Shown one piece after another: positions 35,803 to 45,318 of a stretch of 64,000 bases of DNA (the stretch's first letter is position 1; each line of letters starts with the position of its first letter). A program made the translations under genes and the position numbers. The stretch spans positions 6,076,001 through 6,140,000 of the forward strand of contig NZ_CP009428.1 in assembly GCF_000758725.1 (NCBI RefSeq), written 5' to 3'. Origin of the DNA: Paenibacillus odorifer (GTDB taxonomy: Bacteria > Bacillota > Bacilli > Paenibacillales > Paenibacillaceae). The notes below the pieces were generated by a model. That model made no database searches and had not been told where the DNA came from. It saw only the letters and a program-made list of their open reading frames with translations.

Positions 35803-37338
35803 TTATGCCACTCTCGCAAGAGTGGCATATGTGTACTGAGAAGCCCATGAAACATTTGAATTGTGAAGGGCAACGGCATAGATATGAACACGGTCTCCTG
35901 GATTTAAAACCAAAGTAGTATTACCATTAAGGGTACAGCCTATAAGTGCAGTTGTGATAGCTCCCTCGCTCAATGTGCAGTTTAGAACTCCGTTTATATA
36001 GATCTTAATTGCAACACCGCTTGTAACACTCGTCGTAATCCCAAATCCAACCCGAACAGATAATTCATAAATCCCTCTCTCGGGCGCATAGAAACCGCCT
36101 TGTGAAGGTTCAGCTACTCCCTTCTGACTCATGTGCACACCGTTAAAAAAAAGTTTTTTATCTACACCGGCAGTTAAAGGTACGTCGCCACCGGCATCCA
36201 TATACATTGCTGCAAAGGGGCGTGTATCAATCGTGTTATCTCCCCATGGGTTAAGTACACCCCTAGTTATGATACCTGCGTCAATCTGTTCATTTATTGT
36301 GCCCGCGGGCTGACCGTCTTTTTTTGTTATTGTGCCACCGTCGTATGCTGAAAGTCCAATAGTATTTGAGGTCCCAAAACTATTTCTGGATATTACCGTT
36401 GATCCTTGGTTACTGACAATGCCTTCATTACGATTAGCAGCTTCACAGCCGTAAAGTCGCAATCCAGAATGGTTACTGGCCTCGAATCCTCCAACGGAAT
36501 TTGCCTTACCATCTGCAGATATACGGCAAAATAACATTTGAATAAATATCGAGTTATTAATAAAAAATCCGACTCTCGTTGTAGAAGTTGCTGTGAATCC
36601 AGTTACAACTACTTGATTACTAACACCGTAAAAGGTCATACTTTTAACCTTGAAGTTTGCGGCCGTCTCGTAGCTTGTTCCTCCGTTAAGCCATACTTCC
36701 GTGCCACCACTCACATCTGCAAAAGAGATATCTTCGGCGTACGTACCGGCAGCGACATTGATAGTAGCGCTATGAAGAACATGTTTAGGAATACTGTTAA
36801 TCGCCTTTTGTATAGTCCTAAACGCCCCACCCGCCGTATTCACCAATCCCGTATTATAATCATTCCCGTCCGTCCGTACGTAGTACGTAATATCCGCTGT
36901 CGTCTGCTGCGGAGTAGTAACCAACGGCGCCTTACCATTCAACTGCCCCTGAATCCCACTAGTCACCCCATCCAAATACCCAAACTCTGCGTTCGAGACC
37001 ACGCCAGTCCCAATCTTCGAAGCATCAATTCCGGCTGAAGCATTAACATCGGCGTTTACAATCACCCCAGCCGCAATAGCCGTAACTCCATCACCAGTGC
37101 TAATAACATCCCCCGTGTGATTAGGGTGCACATAATTATTCGCTCCCGTAGCAATACCCGCCAGCTTCGTTTTCTCGGCGGCGGTGTAATCGTTCGTGGA
37201 CAGCTGTTTGCCTGTTACTTTATCGACCTTGCCATTAACGGCATTGTCCAAAATATCCATATTCCCGTTCAGATCGGCAATATCAACGATATCTGTTCCC
37301 TCTGGCTTCTTTAAGCCCAAATTTCCTGTGGTTTGCAT
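35803..37338 (-). CDS. Tail fibre, probable receptor-binding protein
   Basis: The 511-residue protein starts like PBSX XkdV-type fibres (LGLKKPEGTDIVDIADLNGNMDILDNAV), then has a repeat stem and an HPNH segment like the metal-binding sites of long tail fibres. It continues with a right-handed beta-helix region (YVRTDGNDYNTGLVNTAGGAFRTIQKAINSIP ... about residues 150-340) and a C1q/TNF-like jelly-roll end (GIYELSVRVGFGI ... LVLNPGDRVHIYAV). This is the plan of a trimeric fibre that binds and may process a surface sugar. It should decide which bacteria the particle attacks. AGGAGAG precedes the ATG. Confidence 0.85.
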   Translation of the reverse strand: MQTTGNLGLKKPEGTDIVDIADLNGNMDILDNAVNGKVDKVTGKQLSTNDYTAAEKTKLAGIATGANNYVHPNHTGDVISTGDGVTAIAAGVIVNADVNASAGIDASKIGTGVVSNAEFGYLDGVTSGIQGQLNGKAPLVTTPQQTTADITYYVRTDGNDYNTGLVNTAGGAFRTIQKAINSIPKHVLHSATINVAAGTYAEDISFADVSGGTEVWLNGGTSYETAANFKVKSMTFYGVSNQVVVTGFTATSTTRVGFFINNSIFIQMLFCRISADGKANSVGGFEASNHSGLRLYGCEAANRNEGIVSNQGSTVISRNSFGTSNTIGLSAYDGGTITKKDGQPAGTINEQIDAGIITRGVLNPWGDNTIDTRPFAAMYMDAGGDVPLTAGVDKKLFFNGVHMSQKGVAEPSQGGFYAPERGIYELSVRVGFGITTSVTSGVAIKIYINGVLNCTLSEGAITTALIGCTLNGNTTLVLNPGDRVHIYAVALHNSNVSWASQYTYATLARVA

Positions 37339-37349
37339 ATGTCACTCTC

Positions 37350-37961
37350 CTATCTATAAGTTCTTAATTCGTTCCATGTTTTACTGTGAGCACTCTCCCA
37401 AGTCAAAGCCTTAACAGAGTCCCACCAGGTATAGCTGAACACAAATTCATAAGCTAAATGCGCAGGTTTAATCTCTTCGATGATTTGAATCAACCCTGCC
37501 ATATTCGGAGGAATCCCTAGTGTACTCACAAAATGAATCTCAAAACGGTACTCCTCAGGCACTTCCTTTACTTCAACCACTCCACCTGAAAAAGCTGATG
37601 CCGTCCGCTGAATCATCTCCGGTGTGGTGGTCCCATTTCCACGCAGCTTTGCCTTAATCATCTCTCGACGAGTGGCATAAGACTTGGATGGATCGCTGCT
37701 GAGTCCAAGTTCGGATTCCCAGCGACCAAGGCTCACTGTAGCCGTTTCAATAAACGCCTGATCCAGTACATCTATAGTACCTACCTTCAGTCCACCAATT
37801 TCTAGCCCGATGGTCTCCTGAAGCTTCTCCATTTCGCGGACATCCTTGTAATAATCCGGTAAATACTGCATTAGATCAGGCGCCTCGACTTCACCCGGAT
37901 GGCTCGAATCTTTATCTGCGGAATATTGCAATTCGCTGTATAAAGAGCTGCCGTAACTCAT
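37350..37961 (-). CDS. xkdU: DUF2313 (YmfQ/XkdU) tail protein
   Basis: The 203-residue protein matches the DUF2313 family that joins tail fibres to the baseplate: LMQYLPDYYKDVREMEKLQETIGLEIG, LGRWESELGLSSDPSKSYATRREMIKAKLRG and a tryptophan-rich ending. In PBSX this gene directly follows the baseplate J gene; here three genes intervene. Confidence 0.85.
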   Translation of the reverse strand: MSYGSSLYSELQYSADKDSSHPGEVEAPDLMQYLPDYYKDVREMEKLQETIGLEIGGLKVGTIDVLDQAFIETATVSLGRWESELGLSSDPSKSYATRREMIKAKLRGNGTTTPEMIQRTASAFSGGVVEVKEVPEEYRFEIHFVSTLGIPPNMAGLIQIIEEIKPAHLAYEFVFSYTWWDSVKALTWESAHSKTWNELRTYR

Positions 37962-37964
37962 CCT

Positions 37965-38300
37965 CTACACCCCCTTCAGTTGATTCCAGGTTAGGGGGCC
38001 TTTGGGCAAATAATCATGTGTATGCGCCGCTGGAGGAAATACCGTTGGTTTACCCGCTACCCCCGCCCAAGCTACACTATCCGCTTGTTGCGCAAAATCC
38101 ACCTTGCCATTGTTATTCGTATCGTAAATGCTTTTCAGCATATCCCCGGTACTCTGCGCGGCTACCAGCAAGACATTACCAGCGGCGGAACCAATGTACA
38201 GCTTGCCACTGTCTGTACAATATCCAAGCTCACCAATAGCCAGCGCTCCAATGGCGCTTTCCAAGCCGCGGCGTATTTGAATCAATGTTTTTAGAGCCAT
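37965..38300 (-). CDS. Small tail-fibre-like protein with Mtd-N type domain
   Basis: The 111-residue protein has IQIRRGLESAIGALAIGELGYCTDSGKLYIG, matching the N-terminal part of the next gene upstream, and ends AHTHDYLPKGPLTWNQLKG with a His-X-His motif. The N-terminal segment resembles the attachment domain of phage tropism proteins. It looks like a short or decayed fibre, or an adaptor. Confidence 0.7.
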   Translation of the reverse strand: MALKTLIQIRRGLESAIGALAIGELGYCTDSGKLYIGSAAGNVLLVAAQSTGDMLKSIYDTNNNGKVDFAQQADSVAWAGVAGKPTVFPPAAHTHDYLPKGPLTWNQLKGV

Positions 38301-38311
38301 TGTCCCGCCCC

Positions 38312-39334
38312 CTAGAATGTTCCGCCATCAATACTGGCCACGGTAAGTTTATTGCCATTCGCAGCATCATAAACGATACTGCTTCCATCCACACTTACAG
38401 CTATACCAGCTGCATCCACGGTGATTCCTTTTCCAGCGGTAACCGCAATCGCGTCTGCAGTGACTGTGATCCCATTGCCCGCACCAATGTTCAACGTCAC
38501 AGTATCGGCCTGCCCCCCACCAATCAGCCCGCTCCCGGCTGTAATGGTCTGGAGTGCACCACCGGTACGTACCCATGCGCTGCCGTTCCAGCTGTAAATC
38601 TTCTGCTCATCATCGACGTAAGCGGTCCAACCGACGGCAGGAACATAAAATACCCAAGCGGCAGATTGGTATTCAACAATTTGATTCGTTTTGCCCGCCC
38701 ATACCCCGGTTGCCCCTGCTGGAATAATATAACGATCACCCTCAACCGGACTGGCAGGTGGAGCCAGCAGGTTCTGGTCTTTTACCGATGCTTGCGGTTC
38801 GATGTTATGCTTAGCCAGCTCAATTTCATTTTTAATCTTTTGCGCAGACCACAAGTCTGTAATCGTAGTCCCTGCATCATTGATTGTCCGGTGCTTGGCC
38901 ACATCATCAATGTGAGTCTTGATCTCAGCGGCAGTCTTTACGTTTGTGCCATCCGATACTTTATTGATATGTCCCGCACTAATATCCGCTTTAAGCACCT
39001 TCGCATAGGTTGCTCCATCAGCGATATCATCAATTGTACCTGTCAGATCGGTAAGCTTCTGCGCATTCACCCGCCGCCAAGCTGCCCCATCATCAAAATA
39101 TAAATATCCGCTATTCGAACCCGTAGTCACGTAATACAAACGACCAACGGATCCTGCAACCGGACGCGAAGCTTCTGGCCCTGACAGCGCCCTGCCGACC
39201 ATGGAATTGGACGTGCCGTCACCAATATAAACTTCCTTAGTATCACTGCAAAAACCAAGCTCACCTGCCTTCAACACGCCATAACTCGTTAGCTCAGCCT
39301 TTGTACCCCGCTTTATTTGTATGGTCTGTGCCAT
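38312..39334 (-). CDS. Tail fibre-like protein with Mtd-N and DUF2793-like domains
   Basis: About 340 residues. It starts with IQIKRGTKAELTSYGVLKAGELGFCSDTKEVYIG, an attachment domain shared with the smaller gene at 37965-38300. A middle region resembles the DUF2793 fibre module (LLAPPASPVEGDRYIIPAGATGVWAGKTNQIVEY, KIYSWNGSAWVRTGG). The end is a glycine- and valine-rich beta repeat (ITVDAAGIAVSVDGSSIVYD). ATG 39334 has AGAGGTG upstream and abuts the preceding stop codon. Probably a second fibre or an adaptor. Confidence 0.75.
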   Translation of the reverse strand: MAQTIQIKRGTKAELTSYGVLKAGELGFCSDTKEVYIGDGTSNSMVGRALSGPEASRPVAGSVGRLYYVTTGSNSGYLYFDDGAAWRRVNAQKLTDLTGTIDDIADGATYAKVLKADISAGHINKVSDGTNVKTAAEIKTHIDDVAKHRTINDAGTTITDLWSAQKIKNEIELAKHNIEPQASVKDQNLLAPPASPVEGDRYIIPAGATGVWAGKTNQIVEYQSAAWVFYVPAVGWTAYVDDEQKIYSWNGSAWVRTGGALQTITAGSGLIGGGQADTVTLNIGAGNGITVTADAIAVTAGKGITVDAAGIAVSVDGSSIVYDAANGNKLTVASIDGGTF

Positions 39335-39335
39335 T

Positions 39336-39749
39336 TTACACCTCTCTTCTAAATGATCCTCCGTCAATCTGGCCCTTGTTCTTATAACGCTCTATTTCAG
39401 TTTGGACAGCGGTAAGACTCACCTGCAAACCGTTAATATCCTCTGCTTCAACCGTATCACCGGGGGTTTCGTAAGTAACATATACCTCAGGCACATCGGC
39501 AAAAATCTTAATCAACCGCCGCCAGGGCGCCTCATCCGGAAAAGACACAGTGAAATTGCGTAGCTCGATCCCGGAATACTGTGACCCTGTGTACACCGCA
39601 ATGGTCTGATTATTAATATTGTCATGCGCTAGAAGACCACTGTAAACGCCATTTACAAGCGGTAATCTCTCTTCGATAACATAGCTGCTACCGTTTGCTT
39701 TTTTATTAAGTTTTTCTTGAAAAATATCAATTTGCTCTGGATAACCCAT
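39336..39749 (-). CDS. Tail/baseplate protein, unknown
   Basis: The 137-residue protein (MGYPEQIDIFQEKLNKK at the start; ELRNFTVSFPDEAPWRRLIKIFADVPEVYVTYETPGDT in the middle) lies one base after baseplate J. Its beta-rich centre and N-terminal helix suggest a baseplate-to-fibre linker. No family is recognised with certainty. Confidence 0.65.
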   Translation of the reverse strand: MGYPEQIDIFQEKLNKKANGSSYVIEERLPLVNGVYSGLLAHDNINNQTIAVYTGSQYSGIELRNFTVSFPDEAPWRRLIKIFADVPEVYVTYETPGDTVEAEDINGLQVSLTAVQTEIERYKNKGQIDGGSFRREV

Positions 39750-39750
39750 G

Positions 39751-40815
39751 CTACACCTCCAGTAGAACGTTACCGAACAACGGTACTTCTTCTTCGTTCA
39801 ACATCACATTGCCCGCTCCACTGTTCAACTTCAGCTCTGTGTAATCCGCGACTCCTTCAGTAGCAAGCAATAATGCCCCGATGACAGACTGACTGATATA
39901 GGTTGCTGAAAAAGCCTTCTCCTTGCGATATTTCTCAAGCATCACCTGAAAGCCTTGGTTTACAGCTTGCAGTGCATAGCCAGAAGCAAGGGTTACCTTG
40001 GCACTTATACTGATGTTTTTGCCCGCAGCCGGCGCCACGGTCACAACAGCCCCTACCGGTGCTTGTCCCTCACCAGCTCCTGAGACCGGATCAATATATT
40101 GCTGCACCTGAGCCGCCAACAGCTCGGATGCGGGTTTTTTTTCGGCGTCCACAATAATCACCTTCACAGTTTTAGGACCTTTCCATAATGGAAAAACACG
40201 TGCGCCTCCCACACCCGAAACTTGCAGTGCCCACTCCATATAGTGATATTTATTTCCGCTAGTAGCTGGGCGTCTGGCTGAATCCAAATAACGCTGGCGT
40301 AACGCATCATCCGTTTCAATGTCCTCCCCAGGGATCAGAAGAGAGGCTATTTCTCCTCGCGCTAGATCTGAAATATAATCCACTGGCAGTAAAGAGCCAA
40401 AATATCGATTTCCTTCTTCTCCAGCGGTTTCACTTTCCAAGCGATACACTCCAGGAGATAACTTCTCCACAGCCGTATAATTCAGCATTTCGAGTGAGAA
40501 GCGGCTGCCGAGTGGAACATCCAACAATCCTCCATCCGCCTTATAAAAAATCCCTTTCAGCTGTGCCTTGCTGGCTTCACGCCTTACAATGCCTGACCAG
40601 GAGATGCTTCGCTCCAAGTACTCTCCGGTAGCCGTATCTGCAAAATACAGATTATTATTCACATCCAGCTCAATATACATCTGTGTCAACTCAGCGGCTG
40701 CTGGAGCCAACGCGTCATAAATGATGCTGCCCTCGCGTTTATCCAATCCTGATGGAATCCGGTCCAGCATCCGCTCCAAAAGAGCCTCATACGTCTGATC
40801 CTCATACATCCTCAT
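39751..40815 (-). CDS. xkdT: Baseplate J-like protein
   Basis: The 354-residue protein shows the baseplate J fold: MLDRIPSGLDKREGSIIYDALAPAAAELTQMYIEL, GEYLERSISWSGIVRREAS, LLIPGEDIETDDALRQRYLDSARRPATSGN and PVGAVVTVAPAAGKNISISAKVTL. It forms the wedge ring of contractile tails. It overlaps the XkdS gene by 14 bp. Confidence 0.92.
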   Translation of the reverse strand: MRMYEDQTYEALLERMLDRIPSGLDKREGSIIYDALAPAAAELTQMYIELDVNNNLYFADTATGEYLERSISWSGIVRREASKAQLKGIFYKADGGLLDVPLGSRFSLEMLNYTAVEKLSPGVYRLESETAGEEGNRYFGSLLPVDYISDLARGEIASLLIPGEDIETDDALRQRYLDSARRPATSGNKYHYMEWALQVSGVGGARVFPLWKGPKTVKVIIVDAEKKPASELLAAQVQQYIDPVSGAGEGQAPVGAVVTVAPAAGKNISISAKVTLASGYALQAVNQGFQVMLEKYRKEKAFSATYISQSVIGALLLATEGVADYTELKLNSGAGNVMLNEEEVPLFGNVLLEV

Positions 40816-41233
40816 TCCACTCCTTTCTCAGCTGAAAATTTCCGTAACGTGTGACGACCTTGCAGTCAAAAGTTAGATTATCTCCGGTAAACGAAACAAC
40901 AATATTCTCTAAGCTAAGGATTCGTTCATCCTGAAGTAGTGCCTCACTAACGATACGTCTGATTTCAGCTCTAACCAGCAGCCGATCCTTGCCAAGCACC
41001 AACCGCCACTCTGTTCCGTAATCCGAACTGTAAATCAGATGTTCAAACCGATCGGTTCGCAAAATTTTTGCCGCTGCCTGTTGAACTGCTTCCAGTCCAT
41101 CCGTTTGGCCTGTAATCCTTTTTCTCTCCCAATCCATTCGGTACGTAAGACTAGGGCTTTCCCCACGCTCAAGGTTGACCTCCCCCTCAAGCAAGACCGT
41201 TATCGGTCCAGCTTTTCCAATCGCCGGGATCAT
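40802..41233 (-). CDS. xkdS: DUF2634 baseplate wedge protein (XkdS, gp25-like)
   Basis: The 143-residue protein has the DUF2634 body (YRMDWERKRITGQTDGLEAVQQAAAKILRTDRFEHLIYSSDYG, LLVRAEIRRIVSEALLQDERI). This is the PBSX counterpart of the gp25 sheath initiator. It starts in a 4-bp ATGA overlap with the XkdR gene. Confidence 0.9.
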   Translation of the reverse strand: MIPAIGKAGPITVLLEGEVNLERGESPSLTYRMDWERKRITGQTDGLEAVQQAAAKILRTDRFEHLIYSSDYGTEWRLVLGKDRLLVRAEIRRIVSEALLQDERILSLENIVVSFTGDNLTFDCKVVTRYGNFQLRKEWNEDV

Positions 41234-41529
41234 ATCGGGCTCACCAGCCGATCCAGAACAATGTAGCTTTGTCCGCCCTGCATTCGAACCATTAATACGC
41301 GGTCCCCACTCGCTAATCCCCGCCGAAGTATTACTTCTTTGCCCTCGATGTCGATCTTGCTTTCCATTACCGATTCAGGCAGCACTAACGCATTCCCCGA
41401 TAAAACAAACCGCTGATCCACCTGAATCTGCAAAGGAGCTGCCACCGTTACCGTTCCATAAGAAAAAGCCACGGGATTTGTACTTCCCACGGCTCCTAGA
41501 CTTGCTTTTTTAATAATATCTAACATCAT
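41230..41529 (-). CDS. xkdR: DUF2577 baseplate protein (XkdR)
   Basis: The 99-residue protein has LQIQVDQRFVLSGNALVLPESV and GLASGDRVLMVRMQGGQSYIVLDRL, typical of DUF2577 spike-related proteins. It sits between XkdQ and XkdS as in PBSX. Confidence 0.88.
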   Translation of the reverse strand: MMLDIIKKASLGAVGSTNPVAFSYGTVTVAAPLQIQVDQRFVLSGNALVLPESVMESKIDIEGKEVILRRGLASGDRVLMVRMQGGQSYIVLDRLVSPI

Positions 41530-41531
41530 TT

Positions 41532-42494
41532 CTACACCACCTTAATATCGAGGGACATTGTATGCTCCCCTCCAGAAATCTTATGGCTGCATTGGTCCAC
41601 CAGAAACAATTGAGTCTCGAATTCATCCAATAGGACATAAATGAAATTGCCTGCTCTTACACGCATATCACCAATCGCCTGTATGGAGAGACTAAGCTTT
41701 TCACGATTGTGCATTTTCAGCAGATTGTTTGCCTTCTCCTGAATTTGTGCAGCATTCGCTTTGTCATCAGCCTTTTGATACAAGTGCAGGATACCCCAGC
41801 GTTTCACATTGTCCTTGTCACTGACCGGATAGAAATCGCGTTTGCCCGATGCCTCGTTGTCCTTGTACAGAAAAATCGTGTTGTACGTATCGTCATCAAT
41901 ACTTTTTTTGAGCGAATAATCGTACAGATAATGCCCCGCTCCCAGCACCAGGTTAAGCAGCATAGAATCCGGTTTACGCAGCGTCAGCTTCCCAAAATCA
42001 TCGTAAAAAGCCATCAGCCGCCCCTTAAACTGAAGCTCACTGCCGATGGCTCCCATAATGATGTCCAACAGCTTTTTGTCATCTTCAATTAAAGAAGGAA
42101 TCCGGTACTCTGTCTCCTCCAGCACACCTGTCTTTAATCCGTAGTCCGTTGTTATTTTCTTGATCACATCACTAGCCGTAACATCCTGCAAAACATAACT
42201 ACCATTGCCCAGCAAATAACGAATTTGATCATAGGCAGTCAGCTTAATCTCCTGATCCGAGCCCGTATCAATGCTGAACACAAATCCGTAAAATACATCT
42301 ACATTATCTTTACTGAACTGAATAATATCACCGTTGCTGATCCCGAACTTGGGGAGCTGATAAATTCCGTTGTCCACAAGCGTTAACTCTAGCGTTGACG
42401 GTTTACCTGACCGTGCAGTTTTCCAAGAAATATCTGAGACGATGCCAGAAATATCCCATAGATTCCCTTCCTTATTCTTCACTAGCAGTTCCAT
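41532..42494 (-). CDS. xkdQ: XkdQ-like baseplate hub protein
   Basis: The 320-residue protein matches the hub family of PBSX (SDISWKTARSGKPSTLELTLVDNG, GDIIQFSKDNVDVFYGFVFSID, YDQIRYLLGNGSYVLQDVTASDVIKKI). It resembles gpD/gp27-type hubs that join the tail tube to the spike. AGGAGG precedes the ATG. Confidence 0.9.
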   Translation of the reverse strand: MELLVKNKEGNLWDISGIVSDISWKTARSGKPSTLELTLVDNGIYQLPKFGISNGDIIQFSKDNVDVFYGFVFSIDTGSDQEIKLTAYDQIRYLLGNGSYVLQDVTASDVIKKITTDYGLKTGVLEETEYRIPSLIEDDKKLLDIIMGAIGSELQFKGRLMAFYDDFGKLTLRKPDSMLLNLVLGAGHYLYDYSLKKSIDDDTYNTIFLYKDNEASGKRDFYPVSDKDNVKRWGILHLYQKADDKANAAQIQEKANNLLKMHNREKLSLSIQAIGDMRVRAGNFIYVLLDEFETQLFLVDQCSHKISGGEHTMSLDIKVV

Positions 42495-42503
42495 AACATC
42501 CTC

Positions 42504-43256
42504 CTACGGCAGCTTGATGACTTTACCGATGGGCAGCTTTTTCAGCTCACTATCCGGAATGCCATTAAGCTTCTGAATGGCTTTGTACTTCGAGCCATCT
42601 CCTAGGTTTTTTTGAGCGATGCTCCATAGACTGTCTCCAGCTTTTAAGGTATAGGTAGTAGGCTTTGCCTTTTCATTGGCCCGCTTCTGCTCCGCCTTCA
42701 CTTCACCTTTAACAACCTTCACAGCTACCGCCTGATAGAATACGTACTTTTTGAGAGATAACGAATATTCAATATCCCCTGACGATCCCGCACTAAGCTT
42801 CCAAGTGAAACCTTCGATGCTCATAGCCATATTCACAGCAAAATCAATTTCTAAAGATGCATCCTCACTAATTGAAGATTCCTCTAGCCATTTCTGTGGT
42901 TTGTTTAACTTCTTTTTATCCTTTTTCGTATCATCGGGATACCTCACACCGGAGAACACAAACCGAATGGGCCGACGACTCGTCATCCATTTCTTAATAA
43001 GCTCCACATATTCAAAAGGTCTCTTCAGCCCGTCCTCCTGCACCAATACGAACGGATACCTTTGTGCCGGAAAAATACTTTCAATCGTGATCTCCGTAAG
43101 CTTCGGATAAGCAATCGTATTGATCTCACCCAGATCGATAATGGTATAGCTTTTTCCATCTCCACTCTCCTTGATTTCCAAGGTCTCTGGATTGACTGGC
43201 AGCCGGATTGCATCCTCCTGATTATTAAAACCCAAAAAAATCCCGTACTCTTCCAC
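42504..43256 (-). CDS. xkdP: LysM-containing tail hub protein (XkdP)
   Basis: About 250 residues. The N-terminal baseplate part (GIFLGFNNQEDAIRLPVNPETLEIKES, YPKLTEITIESIFPAQRYPF) is followed by a LysM domain at the end (TYTLKAGDSLWSIAQKNLGDGSKYKAIQKLNGI), which binds peptidoglycan. GTG 43256 was chosen because AGGGGGTG lies eight bases upstream and it follows the tape measure stop codon by one base. The LysM domain may hold the hub or guide wall penetration. Confidence 0.9.
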   Translation of the reverse strand: MEEYGIFLGFNNQEDAIRLPVNPETLEIKESGDGKSYTIIDLGEINTIAYPKLTEITIESIFPAQRYPFVLVQEDGLKRPFEYVELIKKWMTSRRPIRFVFSGVRYPDDTKKDKKKLNKPQKWLEESSISEDASLEIDFAVNMAMSIEGFTWKLSAGSSGDIEYSLSLKKYVFYQAVAVKVVKGEVKAEQKRANEKAKPTTYTLKAGDSLWSIAQKNLGDGSKYKAIQKLNGIPDSELKKLPIGKVIKLP

Positions 43257-43257
43257 G

Positions 43258-45303
43258 TTACGTATACACCCCCTGCGCCGTAGAGACAAACTCCTCGTTC
43301 AGCTTTTGCCCGATCTTGTTGATAATCGTATCAATGTCTCCGGCATTGTTAATATTTCCGGTCGTCACCTGCACCGTCGGCGTAAGCTCCACAAAATTCT
43401 GGATCGCCTGAATCTCGGCCAGCTCGCGGAGCATTTTCAGATCATCACTGGAGATGTCTACGGTGTCGTTGATGGAGCCGAGCTCGTTCACACGGTTGAC
43501 GGTGTTCAGATTACCAGGTACTCCTGCATTTTGAAAAGAACCTACAGCGGAAGGCGTATTTAACGCAGGAGTCTTCGTCACAGGAACTACTGGAACCTCA
43601 GGAATGGTAGGCGATTTCGGAGGTTTCGTTGAATCATCTTGATGAGTAGTATTCCATTGATTGATTGTAGTCTCGTTATTCGTATTCCCCCCTACGTTTA
43701 GGCTTTCTTTAAATTTGTTAACATCAAATTCTTGCGTATATTTCGCAGCCGTATCAAAAGTATTTTCAATGCTCATCTCCACGTTCTGTTTAAATTGACT
43801 GCTGTCAACCCGTTCAAGATGAAGATTAATCTCTGATTCTATACCTATAAATTTACCAACAGCCCCAATTACTTTATTAATACCACCTAATAAAAAATTG
43901 GCAGCATCAATGATACCATTAATAAATCCGGTCCATAGATCAATCACATAACCTACAAAATCTGCAACGATCTGTCCGAGAGCCCTGAACATATTGGCAA
44001 GAAAATCTCTTACTGGCTGAAGAGCTGCAACAATTCCTAAAAAAGCCACAATAAGTGCAATAACAAGTCCAATTACAAGCGCAATAGGATTGGCATTTAA
44101 CACAGCGTTGTAAATCCCTTGCGCTGCGGTAGCGATCCCAGTCGCAATTGCTGACATATTTGTTGCGATTGCTGCTGCACCCATAGCAATTTTATAAGCA
44201 ATAATCCCAGCAACAATTCCCAAAAGAATGGGTACTACATAAGGCAACGTGCTGCTAAGAACACTCCAAAGGAATAAGGCTCCCTGTACAACTTGTGAAA
44301 AACCTTGTGCTATAATAGCCAATCCAATGGCCATCCCATCGATAATAGGCTGAAAGGTACCTTCTGAGAACGCATCATTAAGAATGCTTAACAGCGGAGA
44401 AAATGCTGCAAGTGCCCCTTGTCCCATGCCAGCTAAGGAATTGTTATAGTTTCCAAGAAGTGTCTGCCACTGATTTACGGGTGAATCCATCATGGTTTGC
44501 AGCGAAGTACTCGTCATACCTGCCGTTGTCATGATATCTCCCAAAGTACTTAAAAAAGCGCCCATGTTCCCCGTACTGGCTACTAGGTCGAGTCCACCAA
44601 GCTCCTCTTCATCTACCTGAAGCATCGATGCTAAGTCACTAGAGTCTCCATCAAATGCAGAATTAATAGCTGATGAAGTATCGCCAATATCCTTACCTTC
44701 TGGAGACATCATACTAAGCCTTGTGGAATAATCCATTAGCTTATCTAGCTGGTCCGTATTTTGTGTTTTAGGATAAAACGACAAGACACTTTCCATAGAC
44801 TTGCTGACGTCCTGTCCGGTTTCTAGCGCTCTCTTCTTGAATTTATCAAACATAGCTACACCAACATCAGCATTTCCGGTTTTTGCTTTGAAAAGATCTT
44901 CCCACTTTTGCTGCTCAGCAGCTGGCACAAGCACCTTCTCCATGACACCCTTAACTTTTTCCACCATACCCTTAGCCTTTTCAAAGGCCCCCGTAAGCTT
45001 TTCCCAGGTTCCTGCTTGCTTTTCAGCTCCTCCAGCCCCTCTATCAGCCGCATCATTCAGTCTCTCCTGAGCCTGAACCGCACCTCCAATAGAAGCTTGA
45101 ATTCTGGTATAAGCTGCACTGTAATTATTAGTGATGTTGTACACGGGTTTATTGACTATTTTCATACTGATACGGTTTAAGGTTGCTGAAAAGGAATTTG
45201 AAATATTTGCCGAGACCTGTGTTGTAATCTGATTGGTTATATCATTGATCCATTGATTGGAAACTTGCTGTATTCCAGCTATATTATTTTGTACACCTGC
45301 CAT
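43258..45303 (-). CDS. Tail tape measure protein
   Basis: The 681-residue protein is mostly helical. Its middle (residues 320-460) holds hydrophobic transmembrane-like helices (VVPILLGIVAGIIAYKIAMG, LVIGLVIALIVAFLGIVAAL), as usual for tape measures, and the flanks have coiled-coil and Ser/Asn-rich parts. It sets tail length: at about 0.15 nm per residue the tail would be near 100 nm. It is short compared with PBSX XkdO. Confidence 0.9.
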   Translation of the reverse strand: MAGVQNNIAGIQQVSNQWINDITNQITTQVSANISNSFSATLNRISMKIVNKPVYNITNNYSAAYTRIQASIGGAVQAQERLNDAADRGAGGAEKQAGTWEKLTGAFEKAKGMVEKVKGVMEKVLVPAAEQQKWEDLFKAKTGNADVGVAMFDKFKKRALETGQDVSKSMESVLSFYPKTQNTDQLDKLMDYSTRLSMMSPEGKDIGDTSSAINSAFDGDSSDLASMLQVDEEELGGLDLVASTGNMGAFLSTLGDIMTTAGMTSTSLQTMMDSPVNQWQTLLGNYNNSLAGMGQGALAAFSPLLSILNDAFSEGTFQPIIDGMAIGLAIIAQGFSQVVQGALFLWSVLSSTLPYVVPILLGIVAGIIAYKIAMGAAAIATNMSAIATGIATAAQGIYNAVLNANPIALVIGLVIALIVAFLGIVAALQPVRDFLANMFRALGQIVADFVGYVIDLWTGFINGIIDAANFLLGGINKVIGAVGKFIGIESEINLHLERVDSSQFKQNVEMSIENTFDTAAKYTQEFDVNKFKESLNVGGNTNNETTINQWNTTHQDDSTKPPKSPTIPEVPVVPVTKTPALNTPSAVGSFQNAGVPGNLNTVNRVNELGSINDTVDISSDDLKMLRELAEIQAIQNFVELTPTVQVTTGNINNAGDIDTIINKIGQKLNEEFVSTAQGVYT

Positions 45304-45318
45304 TCTCTCACCCCCTAA

